Both the position numbers and the translations under genes were made by a program. A stretch of 64,000 nt of DNA from Bacillota bacterium. Lineage in GTDB: Bacteria > Bacillota > Clostridia > Christensenellales > UBA1242. The stretch lies in assembly GCA_009784185.1 (NCBI GenBank), contig WRCD01000003.1, forward strand, positions 1 through 64,000, given 5' to 3'. Below are positions 50,401 to 59,277 of this stretch, in pieces (positions within the stretch are counted from its first letter, which is position 1; each line of letters opens with the position of its first letter). The notes under the pieces were generated by a model. That model was not told where the DNA came from and did not search any database. It was given only the letters and a program-made list of their open reading frames with translations.

Positions 50401-52608
50401 GCCGGCATCTACTTTTGTGCCGTTTACTGTTACGTAATATGCCGTGCCACTAAGGGCACGCCCCCATGTTCCCGCAACCTCTGCATGAGCAAAGATTATA
50501 TCTACGCTTCTGCGCTGAAACCTGGCAGTAATAGTTTGGTTTTTATAAGTTATTGCGGGCACATAAAGTGTAAGTGCGGTTGAAATTGGGTTAGTGTTAC
50601 CTTCTACAAACCAGCCCAAAAACTGAAATGTAGCGGCTTGGGCTATGTCTTGCTTTAAGGTTGCGTTTGTGTTTTGGGTGATATATAATGTTTGAACAGC
50701 ATTATTATCTGTTAATGCAGGGTTGCCCGTTATATCAGCTGGAGTTCCGTCACTGTTTGTAATCTGACGCGCATAAGTCACTGTAAATGCCACAGGGGCA
50801 TAAACTGCGTACCTGTTTACGTTGGCAATTACTGACCATGTAAGTGGATTGGGATACGTCGTAGCGGACAAAACAGTAGCCCCGGTAGCAACTTCTGACC
50901 AGCCCACAAAACTGTACTCCTGCAACGGTGTAGCGGTTAATGTCTGGCTGTCTCCATAATAACTATTTAAAGTAAGCGTAGAAGTTAACACCCCAGTAGT
51001 ACTGTTTGGCAGCCTCAGAATTATACCGGTGGTTATGGTTTGTAATAACGGCCGGTATATGGCAAAATATTTAATGCCGTTTATTGGCACACTATTGTGT
51101 GGAGAAGGAAGGGTTGTGGCTGTGCTTAGAGCAGTTCCTGTGCCCTGCGCATTGGTAAACCAGCCTGCAAAGTGCCTGCCGGTTGTGTTGGCACTTACCG
51201 TAAAGGTTGAAGCATAAGCGAGTGATAGTTTTGCAAAGCCTACCGGACTGCCCCCCGGTGTTGTGTCCGCACCTGTGTTATCGCTTGATGCCCCGCCGGT
51301 AAGCGTAACTACACCGGGCGCCAAATTAGGGTGTTTCGTGGTAGACGGGCTAAATCCTAGGCATATTGCTTCTATTTCAATGGTATAATTTATTTGCACA
51401 AAAACCACCTGAATAGTCATAGCTCTTGCAGGCATGTTAAATGTAACCGAGCCGGTGCCGGTGCCAATACCACTAATCCCACTACCTGCAATGCTTGTTA
51501 CAGGAGCACCGCCATCTGTCCACCTGTCTATTCTGTATCCATTTGCCACAGTAACTGCAGCATTAAGCGTTACCGATGTGCCAAAAGGCACATCTGTTAT
51601 TGTAGGCGTTCGTGAAACCGTACCCATGGTTGTATTATTGGAAGTAAACCCTAAGGTATACGTCTGCAAATCAAACCTTGCCTGCACCTGGGTAGTTATT
51701 ACGCCTGTTTTTATATCCAGAGGCCCTAGAAGCATGACACCACTAAAACTGGAGAGTACGTAAACATTTGAATAATTGCCGGATATGCCGTCGGTTCGAC
51801 AGCCCGAATGTGTAATTGTTTCGGCAGTTGAATCCTGTACCCATGTCTGTGCCGGTGTACCCTGAGCAGGCGGGAATGGCGATGATCTTTGCACCCACCA
51901 GCCAACAAATTTGTATCCGGGGTTTGCTTTAGCGGTAACGCTTATTTTTGCCAAACCATTCAGAACTGTTACATTAGGTGTAGGGGTGCTTATTGTGCCC
52001 ATGGCAGTATTGGCTGCGCCTGATGCGTTTGTAACAGTGTGTTGCAGTGAGAAGTGACGATATTCTATGTATATGTCAACCGTTCTGCCATGGTTATTAT
52101 TTCCTCTCCAATCTTCTGTATATATTACACCGCCCGCAGCAGCGGGAATCGTTAAATTTTGACTGCTACCTTTTTCGTTCCAATTATCAGGATGTCGGTG
52201 ATACATTGTTGCGCTTTGAATATAAAAATGCGGGTTCAAACTAGTCAGTGTCATTGTTATTCCGAAAGTGCTGGTGCCCAGAAATCCTGGACGCCAAGTG
52301 AGCCAATAATTAGTTGAAATTGTAAACATATCCGCAACTGTAAAAGGGTTTGTATGACTGCCGCCTCCCCAAATACCTCCTTCTTGACGGTGATGGTCAT
52401 AACCACCACTCTGATTTCGTACAAAAACATCTATTCGCAGGTTAACCCCGTCGGCCGCAACCATGTTTTCGGGGGTTTTTTCGGGTGCAACATGGTTGCC
52501 GAAAACCATTATGCCCATTGCAGAAAGAGATACCATCATGAGAATGCCGCACAGCATTACGCTGCTTAGTGACTTAAAGCGTATTAAATCACTTAAAAAC
52601 TTTCTCAT
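47485..52608 (-). CDS. Giant secreted surface protein with InlB-B/bacterial repeats
   Basis: 1707 residues. A signal peptide lies at about 15-40. The body contains many divergent InlB B-type repeats, seen as VxAxANPGYKFVGWW, FVGWSEVATG, FLGWFVEGN and similar blocks at irregular spacing, mixed with less conserved beta modules. Such proteins are adhesins or envelope structures. There is no LPXTG or C-terminal membrane segment. AGAGGTG precedes the ATG and a consensus promoter lies about 110 bp upstream. It shares domain type and flanking repeat with the 45266-46999 protein, suggesting duplication. Confidence 0.78.
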   Translation of the reverse strand: MRKFLSDLIRFKSLSSVMLCGILMMVSLSAMGIMVFGNHVAPEKTPENMVAADGVNLRIDVFVRNQSGGYDHHRQEGGIWGGGSHTNPFTVADMFTISTNYWLTWRPGFLGTSTFGITMTLTSLNPHFYIQSATMYHRHPDNWNEKGSSQNLTIPAAAGGVIYTEDWRGNNNHGRTVDIYIEYRHFSLQHTVTNASGAANTAMGTISTPTPNVTVLNGLAKISVTAKANPGYKFVGWWVQRSSPFPPAQGTPAQTWVQDSTAETITHSGCRTDGISGNYSNVYVLSSFSGVMLLGPLDIKTGVITTQVQARFDLQTYTLGFTSNNTTMGTVSRTPTITDVPFGTSVTLNAAVTVANGYRIDRWTDGGAPVTSIAGSGISGIGTGTGSVTFNMPARAMTIQVVFVQINYTIEIEAICLGFSPSTTKHPNLAPGVVTLTGGASSDNTGADTTPGGSPVGFAKLSLAYASTFTVSANTTGRHFAGWFTNAQGTGTALSTATTLPSPHNSVPINGIKYFAIYRPLLQTITTGIILRLPNSTTGVLTSTLTLNSYYGDSQTLTATPLQEYSFVGWSEVATGATVLSATTYPNPLTWSVIANVNRYAVYAPVAFTVTYARQITNSDGTPADITGNPALTDNNAVQTLYITQNTNATLKQDIAQAATFQFLGWFVEGNTNPISTALTLYVPAITYKNQTITARFQRRSVDIIFAHAEVAGTWGRALSGTAYYVTVNGTKVDAGSTMSLLVGTTVSVTSYSANSFYSMTTPTEPYDVPTANATRTSLWTARYTATGFVFDAYNSSPAEGGSGINFGTVLLPTNIFTDDVKAADATPMSISGTYSIATSANYIYSHVRFEISIGSGVWTTLTTVASGGTGQRIEYNVSTGAFTLHFLRTVWGANGTNFAYANGQVFLRAIIVRKVEVTLVVGTDSTATSLPSGILANGSGVTIGTVEALAANTAGNYASAKYVMDAGTPLRLTRQTTTNTVSNYLSPVWHVGEEALKEHQSLDSTHDTILLDAKYTDSHLIIYCYYQVKSFNLTFTQTLEERTHTQSGVALGTWGNVSVTYWRFNKNDTNDAVTVTNTNIVNVPYTYNIEINATVASGFASIVQFTNSTTPPPNAPPIVMGTTVLTAALTDNNTKASTTSTTLSMPNSTSAINVRYFYREVTINANIEFTNAGLNRAEHIDNFSPRGFSNKKIARPPNTLDANHTADINRGMATGNDTDVHAKLIALDLNEYLFKGFVIQFNDNQYYSTAGVSTSLLLSAGLGLVSGHPLYMMSTTTTSPNYGYAQRADSLYGGRQTIIYKFVQGMDVISLFNLMGRSLTHDIITIHYLFEYNAVRLNFKAFAPSNITIASDTDYAWNGTTGEVGDILFTVNRTAPTPATSMTGKKFITKDSTFNVTLRPKNGTAFTLASIKLNGVVLSSPQVTPVVCYGKPWQFGADFTFSTNPTNQASAINFEFTFNRQSFMVNLSTNLHDLAYKYGTQPPITANTTVDGRITLKQEVSGRFDDVGAITRQITGGNYVYNISASLALGQSLELKSEQYIGRYNTASAFYGVNYLQFVGYFIKDTNTRLTVSPLYYITGLEANWDIEARYSMQGAITLSAASAPSPPGLSPLAGSILLVTAPSGASYAYLISGSADYRVLIPANSGYTITLITNVYYEAKFTDGGGTTTLSNHVIVNLGNAGAVFNFLSKDFDETQTYVGSTIIL

Positions 52609-52617
52609 AACAGCACC

Positions 52618-52682
52618 TCTTTATTAATTAATAATTAATATTGAATAATGAATAATTGTGGGTTGCTTGCGCTCCGAATGAA
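52618..52682. repeat. Family C repeat upstream of the giant surface-protein gene
   Basis: AATAATTAATATTGAATAATGAATAA, then TTGTGGGTTGCTTGCGCTCCGAA. It occupies the same position relative to its gene as the copy at 47020 does to the 45266-46999 gene. The 337-bp gene-free interval 52609-52945 holds this repeat, a promoter and a REPIN-like copy. Confidence 0.65.
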
Positions 52683-52714
52683 TCAATACAAAACTTATAC
52701 CCACCCTCAATAGA

Positions 52715-52743
52715 ATTATAAAGAAAAGTACCGTTTTTGTCAA
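52715..52743 (-). promoter_or_regulatory. Consensus promoter of the giant surface-protein gene
   Basis: Minus strand: TTGACA (52738-52743), 17 nt, TATAAT (52715-52720). Both hexamers are perfect. The leader of about 100 nt includes the family C repeat. Confidence 0.75.
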
Positions 52744-52802
52744 TAATTTAAACGATATTGTTATATTGTGCAACAATTAATATTTTAAGCAATCGGCACA
52801 AT

Positions 52803-52938
52803 AATTCCCCTTCTTAGAAGCGGTGGATGCGAAGAGTGGCTAGATAGCCAAGCCGGCTGTCAGGTTAAAGTTAAGCAACACAATAAAAATTCCCCTCTAT
52901 AAGAGGGGTGGCAATCCGTCAGGATTGACGGGGTGTGG
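52803..52938. repeat. REPIN-like element, full copy with diverged left arm
   Basis: AATTCCCCTTCTTAGAAGCGG...TGGCTAG at the left; AAATTCCCCTCTATAAGAGG...GACGGGGTGTGG at the right. The two arms here are in direct rather than inverted order, so it may be two adjacent halves. Confidence 0.7.
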
Positions 52939-52945
52939 CTAGAGA

Positions 52946-53311
52946 TTATAAAACCTCCTCCAAAAACCTCATAACCCCGTCAAGATTTTGTTTAACATCA
53001 ACATCTAATATGTGTATTATCCTCAACCCCAAGCTTTTTAAATACGCTTCCCGCTTTTTGTCATGCTCCTCTTTGTAATCATGCGTTGCACCATCCAACT
53101 CAACAATCAGTTTCAACTTTGGACAATAAAAATCAACTATGTAGTTGCCTATAATTAATTGCCTGTCAAAGTTTAAGCCTTTAAATTGTTTATTTTTAAG
53201 TTGCAGCCATAGAAGTGCTTCCGACAGATTGCCGGCCTTTCTTAACTCTGCAGCACGCTTTCTAAGCGCCGGATTATACGGCAAATCATAGTTTTTGTGT
53301 TTATACGTCAA
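52946..53311 (-). CDS. DUF559 endonuclease-like protein (VSR fold)
   Basis: 121 residues of the DUF559 family: LPYNPALRKRAAELRKAGNLSEALLW, LNFDRQLIIGNYIVDFYCP and LIVELDGATHD, with the Asp/Glu of a PD-(D/E)XK nuclease, then RIIHILDVDV. It may nick or repair DNA, but substrates are unknown. I chose the TTG at 53311, preceded by TTGGAGA; the open frame upstream to 53398 only translates a repeat copy. It is flanked on both sides by REP elements. Confidence 0.82.
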   Translation of the reverse strand: MTYKHKNYDLPYNPALRKRAAELRKAGNLSEALLWLQLKNKQFKGLNFDRQLIIGNYIVDFYCPKLKLIVELDGATHDYKEEHDKKREAYLKSLGLRIIHILDVDVKQNLDGVMRFLEEVL

Positions 53312-53336
53312 TTTATCTCCAATATTCCTTTTACTA

Positions 53337-53393
53337 GCCACACCCCGTCTGCTCCCCATGGTCGCATCCACCCCTCTTGTAGAGGGGAATTTT
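53337..53393. repeat. REP-like half element
   Basis: GCCACACCCCGTCTGCTCCC...GCATCCACCCCTCTTGTAGAGGGGAATTTT, just upstream of the DUF559 gene and in frame with it. Confidence 0.8.
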
Positions 53394-53415
53394 GCCAATA
53401 TGCCCTTTTAATCAT

Positions 53416-53461
53416 ACACCCCGTCAGGCTACGCCTGCCACCTCCTTTAGGAAAGGAGGCT
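53416..53461. repeat. REP-like half element variant
   Basis: ACACCCCGTCAGGCTACGCCTGCC-ACCTCCTTTAGGAAAGGAGG; the outer stem sequence differs (CCTCCTTT) but the layout is the same. It directly abuts the uvrA stop. Confidence 0.65.
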
Positions 53462-56283
53462 TACCCCAGAACCTTCTTTAAAAACTTACCTGTAATGCTG
53501 TCCGCGTTGTTTGCAATCTGTTCCGGCGTGCCGCTAGCCACCACCAGCCCGCCACAGTTACCGCCCTCCGGCCCAAGGTCAATGCAGTAGTCGGCTACCT
53601 TAATCACATCCAGATTATGCTCAATTACAATCACCGTGTTGCCGCTGTTTACCAGCCGCTGCAAAATGGTTATCAGCTTATCAACGTCGTACATATGCAA
53701 CCCTGTAGTAGGCTCGTCCAATATATACACGGTTTTGCCTGTGCTGCGCTTACTTAGCTCGGTGGCCAGTTTTACCCTTTGAGCTTCTCCGCCGGAGAGG
53801 GTAGTGGCGGGCTGCCCAAGTCTGATATATCCTAATCCTACATCGTATAATGTCTGAATCTTAGCCGCAATTGCGGGGATTGCACTAAAAAACTCCAGCG
53901 CTTCAGTCACCGTCATATGCAGCACATCGTATATGCTCTTGCCTTTAAACTTAACCTCAAGCGTCTCAATTGTATAGCGCTTGCCGCGGCAAACCTCGCA
54001 TGGCACGTAAACATCCGGCAGAAAGTACATTTCTATTTTCTTAATTCCGTCTCCGCTGCAGGCCTCGCACCTGCCTCCGGATACGTTAAAGCTGAACCGT
54101 CCGCTGGCGTACCCACGTTGCTTGGCTTCGGGAGTTGCGGCAAACAGGTCACGAATCAGCGTAAACACGCCGGTGTACGTGGCAGGATTGCTCCTTGGAG
54201 TCCTTCCAATCGGGCTCTGGTCAATTAAAATGGCTTTATCCAGGTGCTCGGTGCCCTTAAGCCTTTCGTACCGCCCTTCGGTCTGGCTTGCTCCGTTCAG
54301 CTTGTTGGCAAGCGCGGGATGTAAAATCTGGGTTACAAGGCTGCTTTTTCCGCTGCCGGATACACCCGTAACCACATTAAGCACTCCAAGCGGAAAGCTT
54401 ACGTTGATATTCTGCAGATTGTTTTCCTTGGCTCCCATTACCTGTAAAACCTTATCACCCGCCGGCCTGCGCTTGTTTGGAACCTCAATTTTACAAACTC
54501 CAGCCATATATTGCCCCGTAATGCTCCGCTTTTCGGCAATAATGTCGTCTAAAGTCCCCTGGGCCACCAGTTCTCCGCCGTTTACACCGGCAAGCGGCCC
54601 AATGTCAATTATATGGTCACCTGCCCTGATTGTATCCTCGTCATGCTCAACCACAATCAGCGTGTTGCCAAGGTCACGAAGCCTTTTTAATGTGTACAGC
54701 AAGCGCTCGTTGTCACGCTGGTGCAGCCCGATACTCGGCTCGTCCAGGATGTACAGCACGCCGGTAAGCCCGCTGCCTATCTGGGTAGCCAAACGAATCC
54801 GCTGCGCCTCGCCGCCGCTAAGAGAGCCCGCGCTTCTGCTTAAAGTCAGGTAATTAAGCCCCACATCACACAAAAACTGCAGCCTTGCGTTAATTTCTTT
54901 TAAAATCGGGGTGGCTATCTCGCTTTGCGCCGCTGTAAACTTAAGCTCGTTTGTTAATTTCAACAGCTCGGATACCGCTAAATCGGCAAACTGGGTGATG
55001 TTCTTACCGTCTATTTTTATGCCAAGCGCCTCGGGTTTTAACCTGAATCCGCCGCAAGTTGGGCAGGCAATGTCGTTCATATACTTGCCTATTTCCCACT
55101 TGATATACTCGCTTGTGGTTTCGTTGTATCTGCGCTGCAGATTGTTTACAATACCTTCAAACGAATTGGTGATTTTGCCCGAAAATTTGGCTGTTTTCCA
55201 GTCAATGTCTACTGTATCGCCCTTGGTTCCGTATAAAAGAATGTCCAAAACACCTTTAGGCAGGTCGCGTAAAGGCGTATCAAGGCTGAACTTGTATTTA
55301 TCGGACAGCGCAACAAAATAATTGTGGCCAAACAAGCCGCTGTCTATATTCCAGCCGGACACATTAAGCCCGCCCTGATTTATGCTTTTTGTGCCGTCCT
55401 TAATTATTAAATTGGCATCAATCTGGCTTTTAAAGCCCAAGCCGTGACAGGCAGAACAAGCTCCAAACGGGCTGTTAAAGCTAAACAGCCTGGGCGTAAT
55501 TTCTTCAAAACTCACATTGCAAGTATCACAAGCAAATTTAGTGCTAAACATCAAGTCTGTTCCGCTCTCGGTAATGATATTTACAGTACCGTCTGATACC
55601 TTTATGGCGGTTTCAATACTCTCACTCAGGCGCTTGTTTATATCGGGTTTCATTATAAGCCGGTCAACCACCACTGCAATATTATGCTTTTTGTTTTTAT
55701 CAAGTACGATTTCCTCATCAAGATTATACATATGCCCGTCTACGTTAACGCGCACATATCCGCTTTTTCTGAATCCCTCCAGCAGCTTGCTGTGCTCGCC
55801 TTTCTGTCCGCGTATAACCGGTGCCACCACGCTGAACTTTGTGCCCTCGGCCACCTCTGATGCAATCCGCCCGGTAATCTGGTCTATACTCTGCTGGGCA
55901 ATAATTTTACCGCAAACCGGACAATGCGGAGTACCCACGCGTGCAAAAAGCACCCGCAGATAGTCGTATATCTCGGTTACGGTGCCCACGGTTGAGCGCG
56001 GATTGTTGTTGGTGGTTTTCTGGTCAATGGATATAGCGGGGCTAAGCCCGTCTATGCTGTCCACGTCCGGCTTTTGCATCTGCCCCAGAAACTGACGGGC
56101 GTAGCTAGACAGCGACTCAATATACCGCCGCTGACCTTCGGCAAAAATGGTGTCAAAGGCTAAGGTGCTTTTACCCGAACCGCTGACGCCGGTAAACACC
56201 ACCATCTTTTCCCGCGGGATTGTTACATCCAGGCTTTTCAGGTTGTTTTCCTTAGCACCTTTAATTACAATGTCTCTTAGCAT
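53461..56283 (-). CDS. uvrA: Excinuclease ABC subunit A
   Basis: 940 residues, full length. Two ABC modules are present: Walker [10 protein letters not shown] at about 31 and again GVSGSGKSS near 640, signature [10 protein letters not shown] and [10 protein letters not shown], and zinc-binding Cys clusters ([17 protein letters not shown]...CEVCRGKRY). It recognises DNA damage and loads UvrB. AAGGAG precedes the ATG. It follows uvrB with a REPIN-like repeat between, and probably shares its SOS control. Confidence 0.98.
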   Translation of the reverse strand: MLRDIVIKGAKENNLKSLDVTIPREKMVVFTGVSGSGKSTLAFDTIFAEGQRRYIESLSSYARQFLGQMQKPDVDSIDGLSPAISIDQKTTNNNPRSTVGTVTEIYDYLRVLFARVGTPHCPVCGKIIAQQSIDQITGRIASEVAEGTKFSVVAPVIRGQKGEHSKLLEGFRKSGYVRVNVDGHMYNLDEEIVLDKNKKHNIAVVVDRLIMKPDINKRLSESIETAIKVSDGTVNIITESGTDLMFSTKFACDTCNVSFEEITPRLFSFNSPFGACSACHGLGFKSQIDANLIIKDGTKSINQGGLNVSGWNIDSGLFGHNYFVALSDKYKFSLDTPLRDLPKGVLDILLYGTKGDTVDIDWKTAKFSGKITNSFEGIVNNLQRRYNETTSEYIKWEIGKYMNDIACPTCGGFRLKPEALGIKIDGKNITQFADLAVSELLKLTNELKFTAAQSEIATPILKEINARLQFLCDVGLNYLTLSRSAGSLSGGEAQRIRLATQIGSGLTGVLYILDEPSIGLHQRDNERLLYTLKRLRDLGNTLIVVEHDEDTIRAGDHIIDIGPLAGVNGGELVAQGTLDDIIAEKRSITGQYMAGVCKIEVPNKRRPAGDKVLQVMGAKENNLQNINVSFPLGVLNVVTGVSGSGKSSLVTQILHPALANKLNGASQTEGRYERLKGTEHLDKAILIDQSPIGRTPRSNPATYTGVFTLIRDLFAATPEAKQRGYASGRFSFNVSGGRCEACSGDGIKKIEMYFLPDVYVPCEVCRGKRYTIETLEVKFKGKSIYDVLHMTVTEALEFFSAIPAIAAKIQTLYDVGLGYIRLGQPATTLSGGEAQRVKLATELSKRSTGKTVYILDEPTTGLHMYDVDKLITILQRLVNSGNTVIVIEHNLDVIKVADYCIDLGPEGGNCGGLVVASGTPEQIANNADSITGKFLKKVLG

Positions 56284-56309
56284 ATTTACTCCTTATAGAT
56301 TTGCCGCCA

Positions 56310-56449
56310 GAATTCCCCTTTTTCGAAGGGGTGGCGCACGAGCCGTAGAGGCGAGTGTGACGGGGTAGCCGCTTGGCATCGCCAAGCGCAAAAACTTTTA
56401 AGCTACCACACCCCGCCCTTCGGGCACCCCTCTTATAGAGGGGAATTTT
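56310..56449. repeat. REPIN-like element, full copy, between uvrB and uvrA
   Basis: Family A, 140 bp with both arms, in the intergenic space of the operon. It would form a strong hairpin in the uvrBA transcript. Confidence 0.85.
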
Positions 56450-56451
56450 GT

Positions 56452-58407
56452 CTATCCCAGTTGTTTGCGCAACTGCGCAATTTCATCCCGCAACTCTATA
56501 GCCTGTTCAAAATCTAAACTTTTGCTAGCTATACTCATAAGCGCCTTCAGCTTTTCAATCTGCTCAATAATCTGTTTTTTGCTCATGCCCTTTATTTCAG
56601 CTTTTTCAAGCTTTGTGGTTACTTCTAAGGTATTTTTAATATTTTTGACAATTGTTTTTGGTATTATGCCATGCTGCAGATTATATTCATGCTGCAGCTT
56701 TCGCCTGCGCTCGGTCACATCCATTGCCCGCCTCATGCTGTCTGTAATTCTGTCGGCATACATAATTACTTTGGCCTCACTGTTTCTGGCAGCGCGGCCG
56801 ATAGTCTGAATTAACGAACTTTCGCTTCGCAAAAATCCTTCCTTGTCGGCATCCAGAATAGCAACCAAGCGCACCTCAGGTAAATCCAACCCCTCACGCA
56901 GCAGATTTATGCCTACAATCACATCAAAATCCCCCGCCCGCAGACCGTTTATTATCTCCACCCTCTCAAGTGTAACAATCTCCGAATGCAGATACTTTAC
57001 CCTTATTCCATGCTCACCAAGATAGGTGGTCAGGCTTTCGGCCATTTTTTTGGTTAAGGTGGTTACAAGCACACGCCCGCCGGCTTCCACCGCTTTATTA
57101 ATCTCACAAATTAAATCGTCTATCTGCCCGGTAATCGGGCGCACTTCAATTTCGGGGTCCAGCAGACCTGTTGGTCTTATTATCTGCTCCGCTATATTGC
57201 CGGACCGCTCAAGTTCATATGGGCTTGGAGTTGCCGACACATATATAAGCTGCCCGGTTTTATCATTAAATTCTTCAAAGCGCAGCGGGCGGTTGTCATA
57301 TGCCGCCGGCAGCCTAAAGCCGTAATCAATAAGCTCCCGCTTTCTTGCCCTGTCACCGTTGTACATTCCTCTTATTTGCGGCAAAGTGATATGTGATTCG
57401 TCTATAAAAACCAGAAAATCTTTAGGGAAATAATCCAGCAGCACATACGGAGGCTCACCCGGCTGCCTGCCGTCAAAATAACGGCTGTAGTTCTCTATTC
57501 CGCTGCAATAGCCCATTTCCTGCATCATCTCAACGTCATATGCGGTGCGTTCCCTTATGCGCTGAGCTTCAATCAGCCTCCCCGCTTCTTTAAGTTCCTG
57601 CTCACGCGCTTCCGCATCAGCCTTAATCTGTGCAATTGCGGTTTTTACCGTTTCCCCGCTTGCTGCAAAATGCGTTGCGGGAAACAGCAGCATATGGCTG
57701 AGATTAGTTAACTTTTTGCCGGTAAGTGCGTTAATTTCGCTTATGCTTTCTATTTCATCGCCGTAATACTCTACTCTGTACGCCGTTTCGGTTGCATACG
57801 CAGGAAAAATATCCACCACATCGCCTTTTGCCCTGAACGTTGAGCGTTTAAAATCAATATCATTGCGTTCATACCGCATTTCAACCAGCCTGCGCATTAA
57901 AGCGTTGCGCTCCAGATTGTCTCCGGGCCTGAGCGAAATACTTGCGGTTGAATAGGTTGCGGGGTCACCCAAGCCGTAGATACATGAAACCGATGCCACC
58001 ACAATTGTGTCTCTGCGCTCAAACAAGCTGCAGGTAGCAGAATGGCGGAGCTTATCTATCTCCTCGTTTATATCCATTTCTTTTTCTATATAGGTATCGG
58101 TTTTGGCAATGTACGCTTCTGGTTGGTAATAGTCGTAATAACTAACAAAAAACTCCACCCTGTTCTGTGGAAAGAATTCTCTAAACTCATTGCAAAGCTG
58201 AGCCGCTAATGTCTTGTTGTGCGCAATTACAAGCGCCGGACGGTTACTCTGGGCAATAATATTTGCCATGGTAAACGTTTTGCCGCTGCCGGTTATACCA
58301 AGCAGGGTTTGCTCTCTCAGCCCGTCGGAAAGCCCCGCCAGCAGGCTTTGAATGGCTTGCGGCTGGTCGCCGGTGGGTTTATACTCGCTTTTTAACTTAA
58401 ACTCCAT
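56452..58407 (-). CDS. uvrB: Excinuclease ABC subunit B
   Basis: 651 residues. It has the helicase-like motifs (Walker [14 protein letters not shown] box, Q-T-I-GRAARN), the beta-hairpin region ([10 protein letters not shown]) and the C-terminal UVR motif ([21 protein letters not shown]). It verifies damage and recruits UvrC. The ATG at 58407 begins the typical family N-terminus; no Shine-Dalgarno is seen and a -10 box ends 8 nt upstream, so the leader is very short or absent. A LexA-like site overlaps the promoter. Confidence 0.98.
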   Translation of the reverse strand: MEFKLKSEYKPTGDQPQAIQSLLAGLSDGLREQTLLGITGSGKTFTMANIIAQSNRPALVIAHNKTLAAQLCNEFREFFPQNRVEFFVSYYDYYQPEAYIAKTDTYIEKEMDINEEIDKLRHSATCSLFERRDTIVVASVSCIYGLGDPATYSTASISLRPGDNLERNALMRRLVEMRYERNDIDFKRSTFRAKGDVVDIFPAYATETAYRVEYYGDEIESISEINALTGKKLTNLSHMLLFPATHFAASGETVKTAIAQIKADAEAREQELKEAGRLIEAQRIRERTAYDVEMMQEMGYCSGIENYSRYFDGRQPGEPPYVLLDYFPKDFLVFIDESHITLPQIRGMYNGDRARKRELIDYGFRLPAAYDNRPLRFEEFNDKTGQLIYVSATPSPYELERSGNIAEQIIRPTGLLDPEIEVRPITGQIDDLICEINKAVEAGGRVLVTTLTKKMAESLTTYLGEHGIRVKYLHSEIVTLERVEIINGLRAGDFDVIVGINLLREGLDLPEVRLVAILDADKEGFLRSESSLIQTIGRAARNSEAKVIMYADRITDSMRRAMDVTERRRKLQHEYNLQHGIIPKTIVKNIKNTLEVTTKLEKAEIKGMSKKQIIEQIEKLKALMSIASKSLDFEQAIELRDEIAQLRKQLG

Positions 58408-58415
58408 ATAAGGGT

Positions 58416-58445
58416 AGTATACCACAAAAACGAACAAATGTACAA
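58416..58445 (-). promoter_or_regulatory. uvrB promoter with overlapping LexA (SOS) box
   Basis: TTGTAC (58440-58445), 18 nt, TATACT (58416-58421) on the minus strand. CGAACAAATGTAC on the plus strand (58431-58443) matches the Firmicutes SOS box CGAACRNRYGTTYG with two mismatches and lies over the -35 and spacer, where LexA would block polymerase. Confidence 0.6.
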
Positions 58446-58449
58446 CAAT

Positions 58450-58809
58450 TTAAAAATAAATCTGTCTGATTAGCAATGAAATTACGCCGCCCAGAACCGC
58501 CAATGCCACGGTAATTATAATCCGGTTCCTCAAGTTCTTTTTAGCTGCCAGACGATTGCGGTCGTACGCCTCGCCTTTAGCTTTTAATATAATGCAATAA
58601 ATTACTTCCCCTTTTTTGTCGCTTAACACAACCTCTATGTAGTCATCAAGCTCAAGCGAATCAAGTGTCCGCTTTATGTCATCTGTTGTAAGCACATAGT
58701 CGGGCAAGCCGGCAACAATTAAGTCGCTTGCGGACATAAGGCACGACCCTTTTGAACGTGCCTTTTCGTATATAAATCCCATTAACAGTTTTTCTTTTTT
58801 ATTTAACAT
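58450..58809 (-). CDS. Small winged-helix-like protein with C-terminal membrane anchor
   Basis: 119 residues. The first 80 look like a compact helix-turn-helix or winged-helix fold (LTTDDIKRTLDSLELDDYIEVVLSDKKGEVIYCI). A C-terminal hydrophobic helix (about 97-113) anchors it with the N-terminus inside. I do not recognise the family. It follows a gene of the same design by 9 bp, and the two are likely distant paralogues acting together. It ends 5 bp before the uvrB promoter. Confidence 0.62.
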   Translation of the reverse strand: MLNKKEKLLMGFIYEKARSKGSCLMSASDLIVAGLPDYVLTTDDIKRTLDSLELDDYIEVVLSDKKGEVIYCIILKAKGEAYDRNRLAAKKNLRNRIIITVALAVLGGVISLLIRQIYF

Positions 58810-58818
58810 TTTCCTGCC

Positions 58819-59181
58819 TTAAGTAAAAATAAACACCGCAAGCGCAGCACCTGCAAACGCTGCAATGCCGGCACCGATTATTGTATACAAAACGCCTCTT
58901 AAATCCTGCCGCTTGGTGGATTTTACTTCCTGCTCTTTTTCGTTGTACAGCCTGCCTTTAGGCAGCGGACTGACCATGATTTCATTGTCGTCTGTGTATT
59001 TCACGTCTATAAACTCACGTGAAGTAAGGTAGCTTATCATCTGTGCCAAATTATCTTTATCTATCTTGTACTTTGCAGGCATTTCAGAAAGCAATGCCGA
59101 CCATTCTATCAGTTTATACGAGCCTTCTGCACAGAATTTGTTTATAGCGTTTAACAGCAGCGACGTGCGCTTATCCAGCAT
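58819..59181 (-). CDS. Small winged-helix-like protein with C-terminal membrane anchor (paralogue)
   Basis: 120 residues with the same plan as the next gene: an N-terminal helical/winged region (INKFCAEGSYKLIEW, DNLAQMISYLTSREFIDVKY) with a beta hairpin, then a linker and a hydrophobic C-terminus (about 98-119). AAAGGAG precedes the ATG. Sequence similarity to its partner is low but the layout, length and adjacency argue for common origin. Function unknown. Confidence 0.62.
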   Translation of the reverse strand: MLDKRTSLLLNAINKFCAEGSYKLIEWSALLSEMPAKYKIDKDNLAQMISYLTSREFIDVKYTDDNEIMVSPLPKGRLYNEKEQEVKSTKRQDLRGVLYTIIGAGIAAFAGAALAVFIFT

Positions 59182-59234
59182 GGGCTTACTCCTTTAACAA
59201 TGTTAGTATAGCACTTGTTTGGGGATTTAACAAA

Positions 59235-59266
59235 TAAAAAATCATAGCATCTGCTATGATTTTTTA
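59235..59266 (-). terminator. Terminator of the Ig-like surface-protein gene
   Basis: AAAAAATCATAGCA-TC-TGCTATGATTTTTTA, perfectly paired, just after the stop at 59278. Confidence 0.85.
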
Positions 59267-59277
59267 TTTAACTTTAA

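Noticed and set aside
54122-54853. A 243-codon plus-strand frame inside uvrA
   Set aside because: uvrA is unambiguous in the other strand; this frame has no recognisable domain.
1858-56449. A CRISPR array made of the abundant repeats
   Set aside because: Copies are dispersed, palindromic and variable in length, with no regular spacers and no cas genes.
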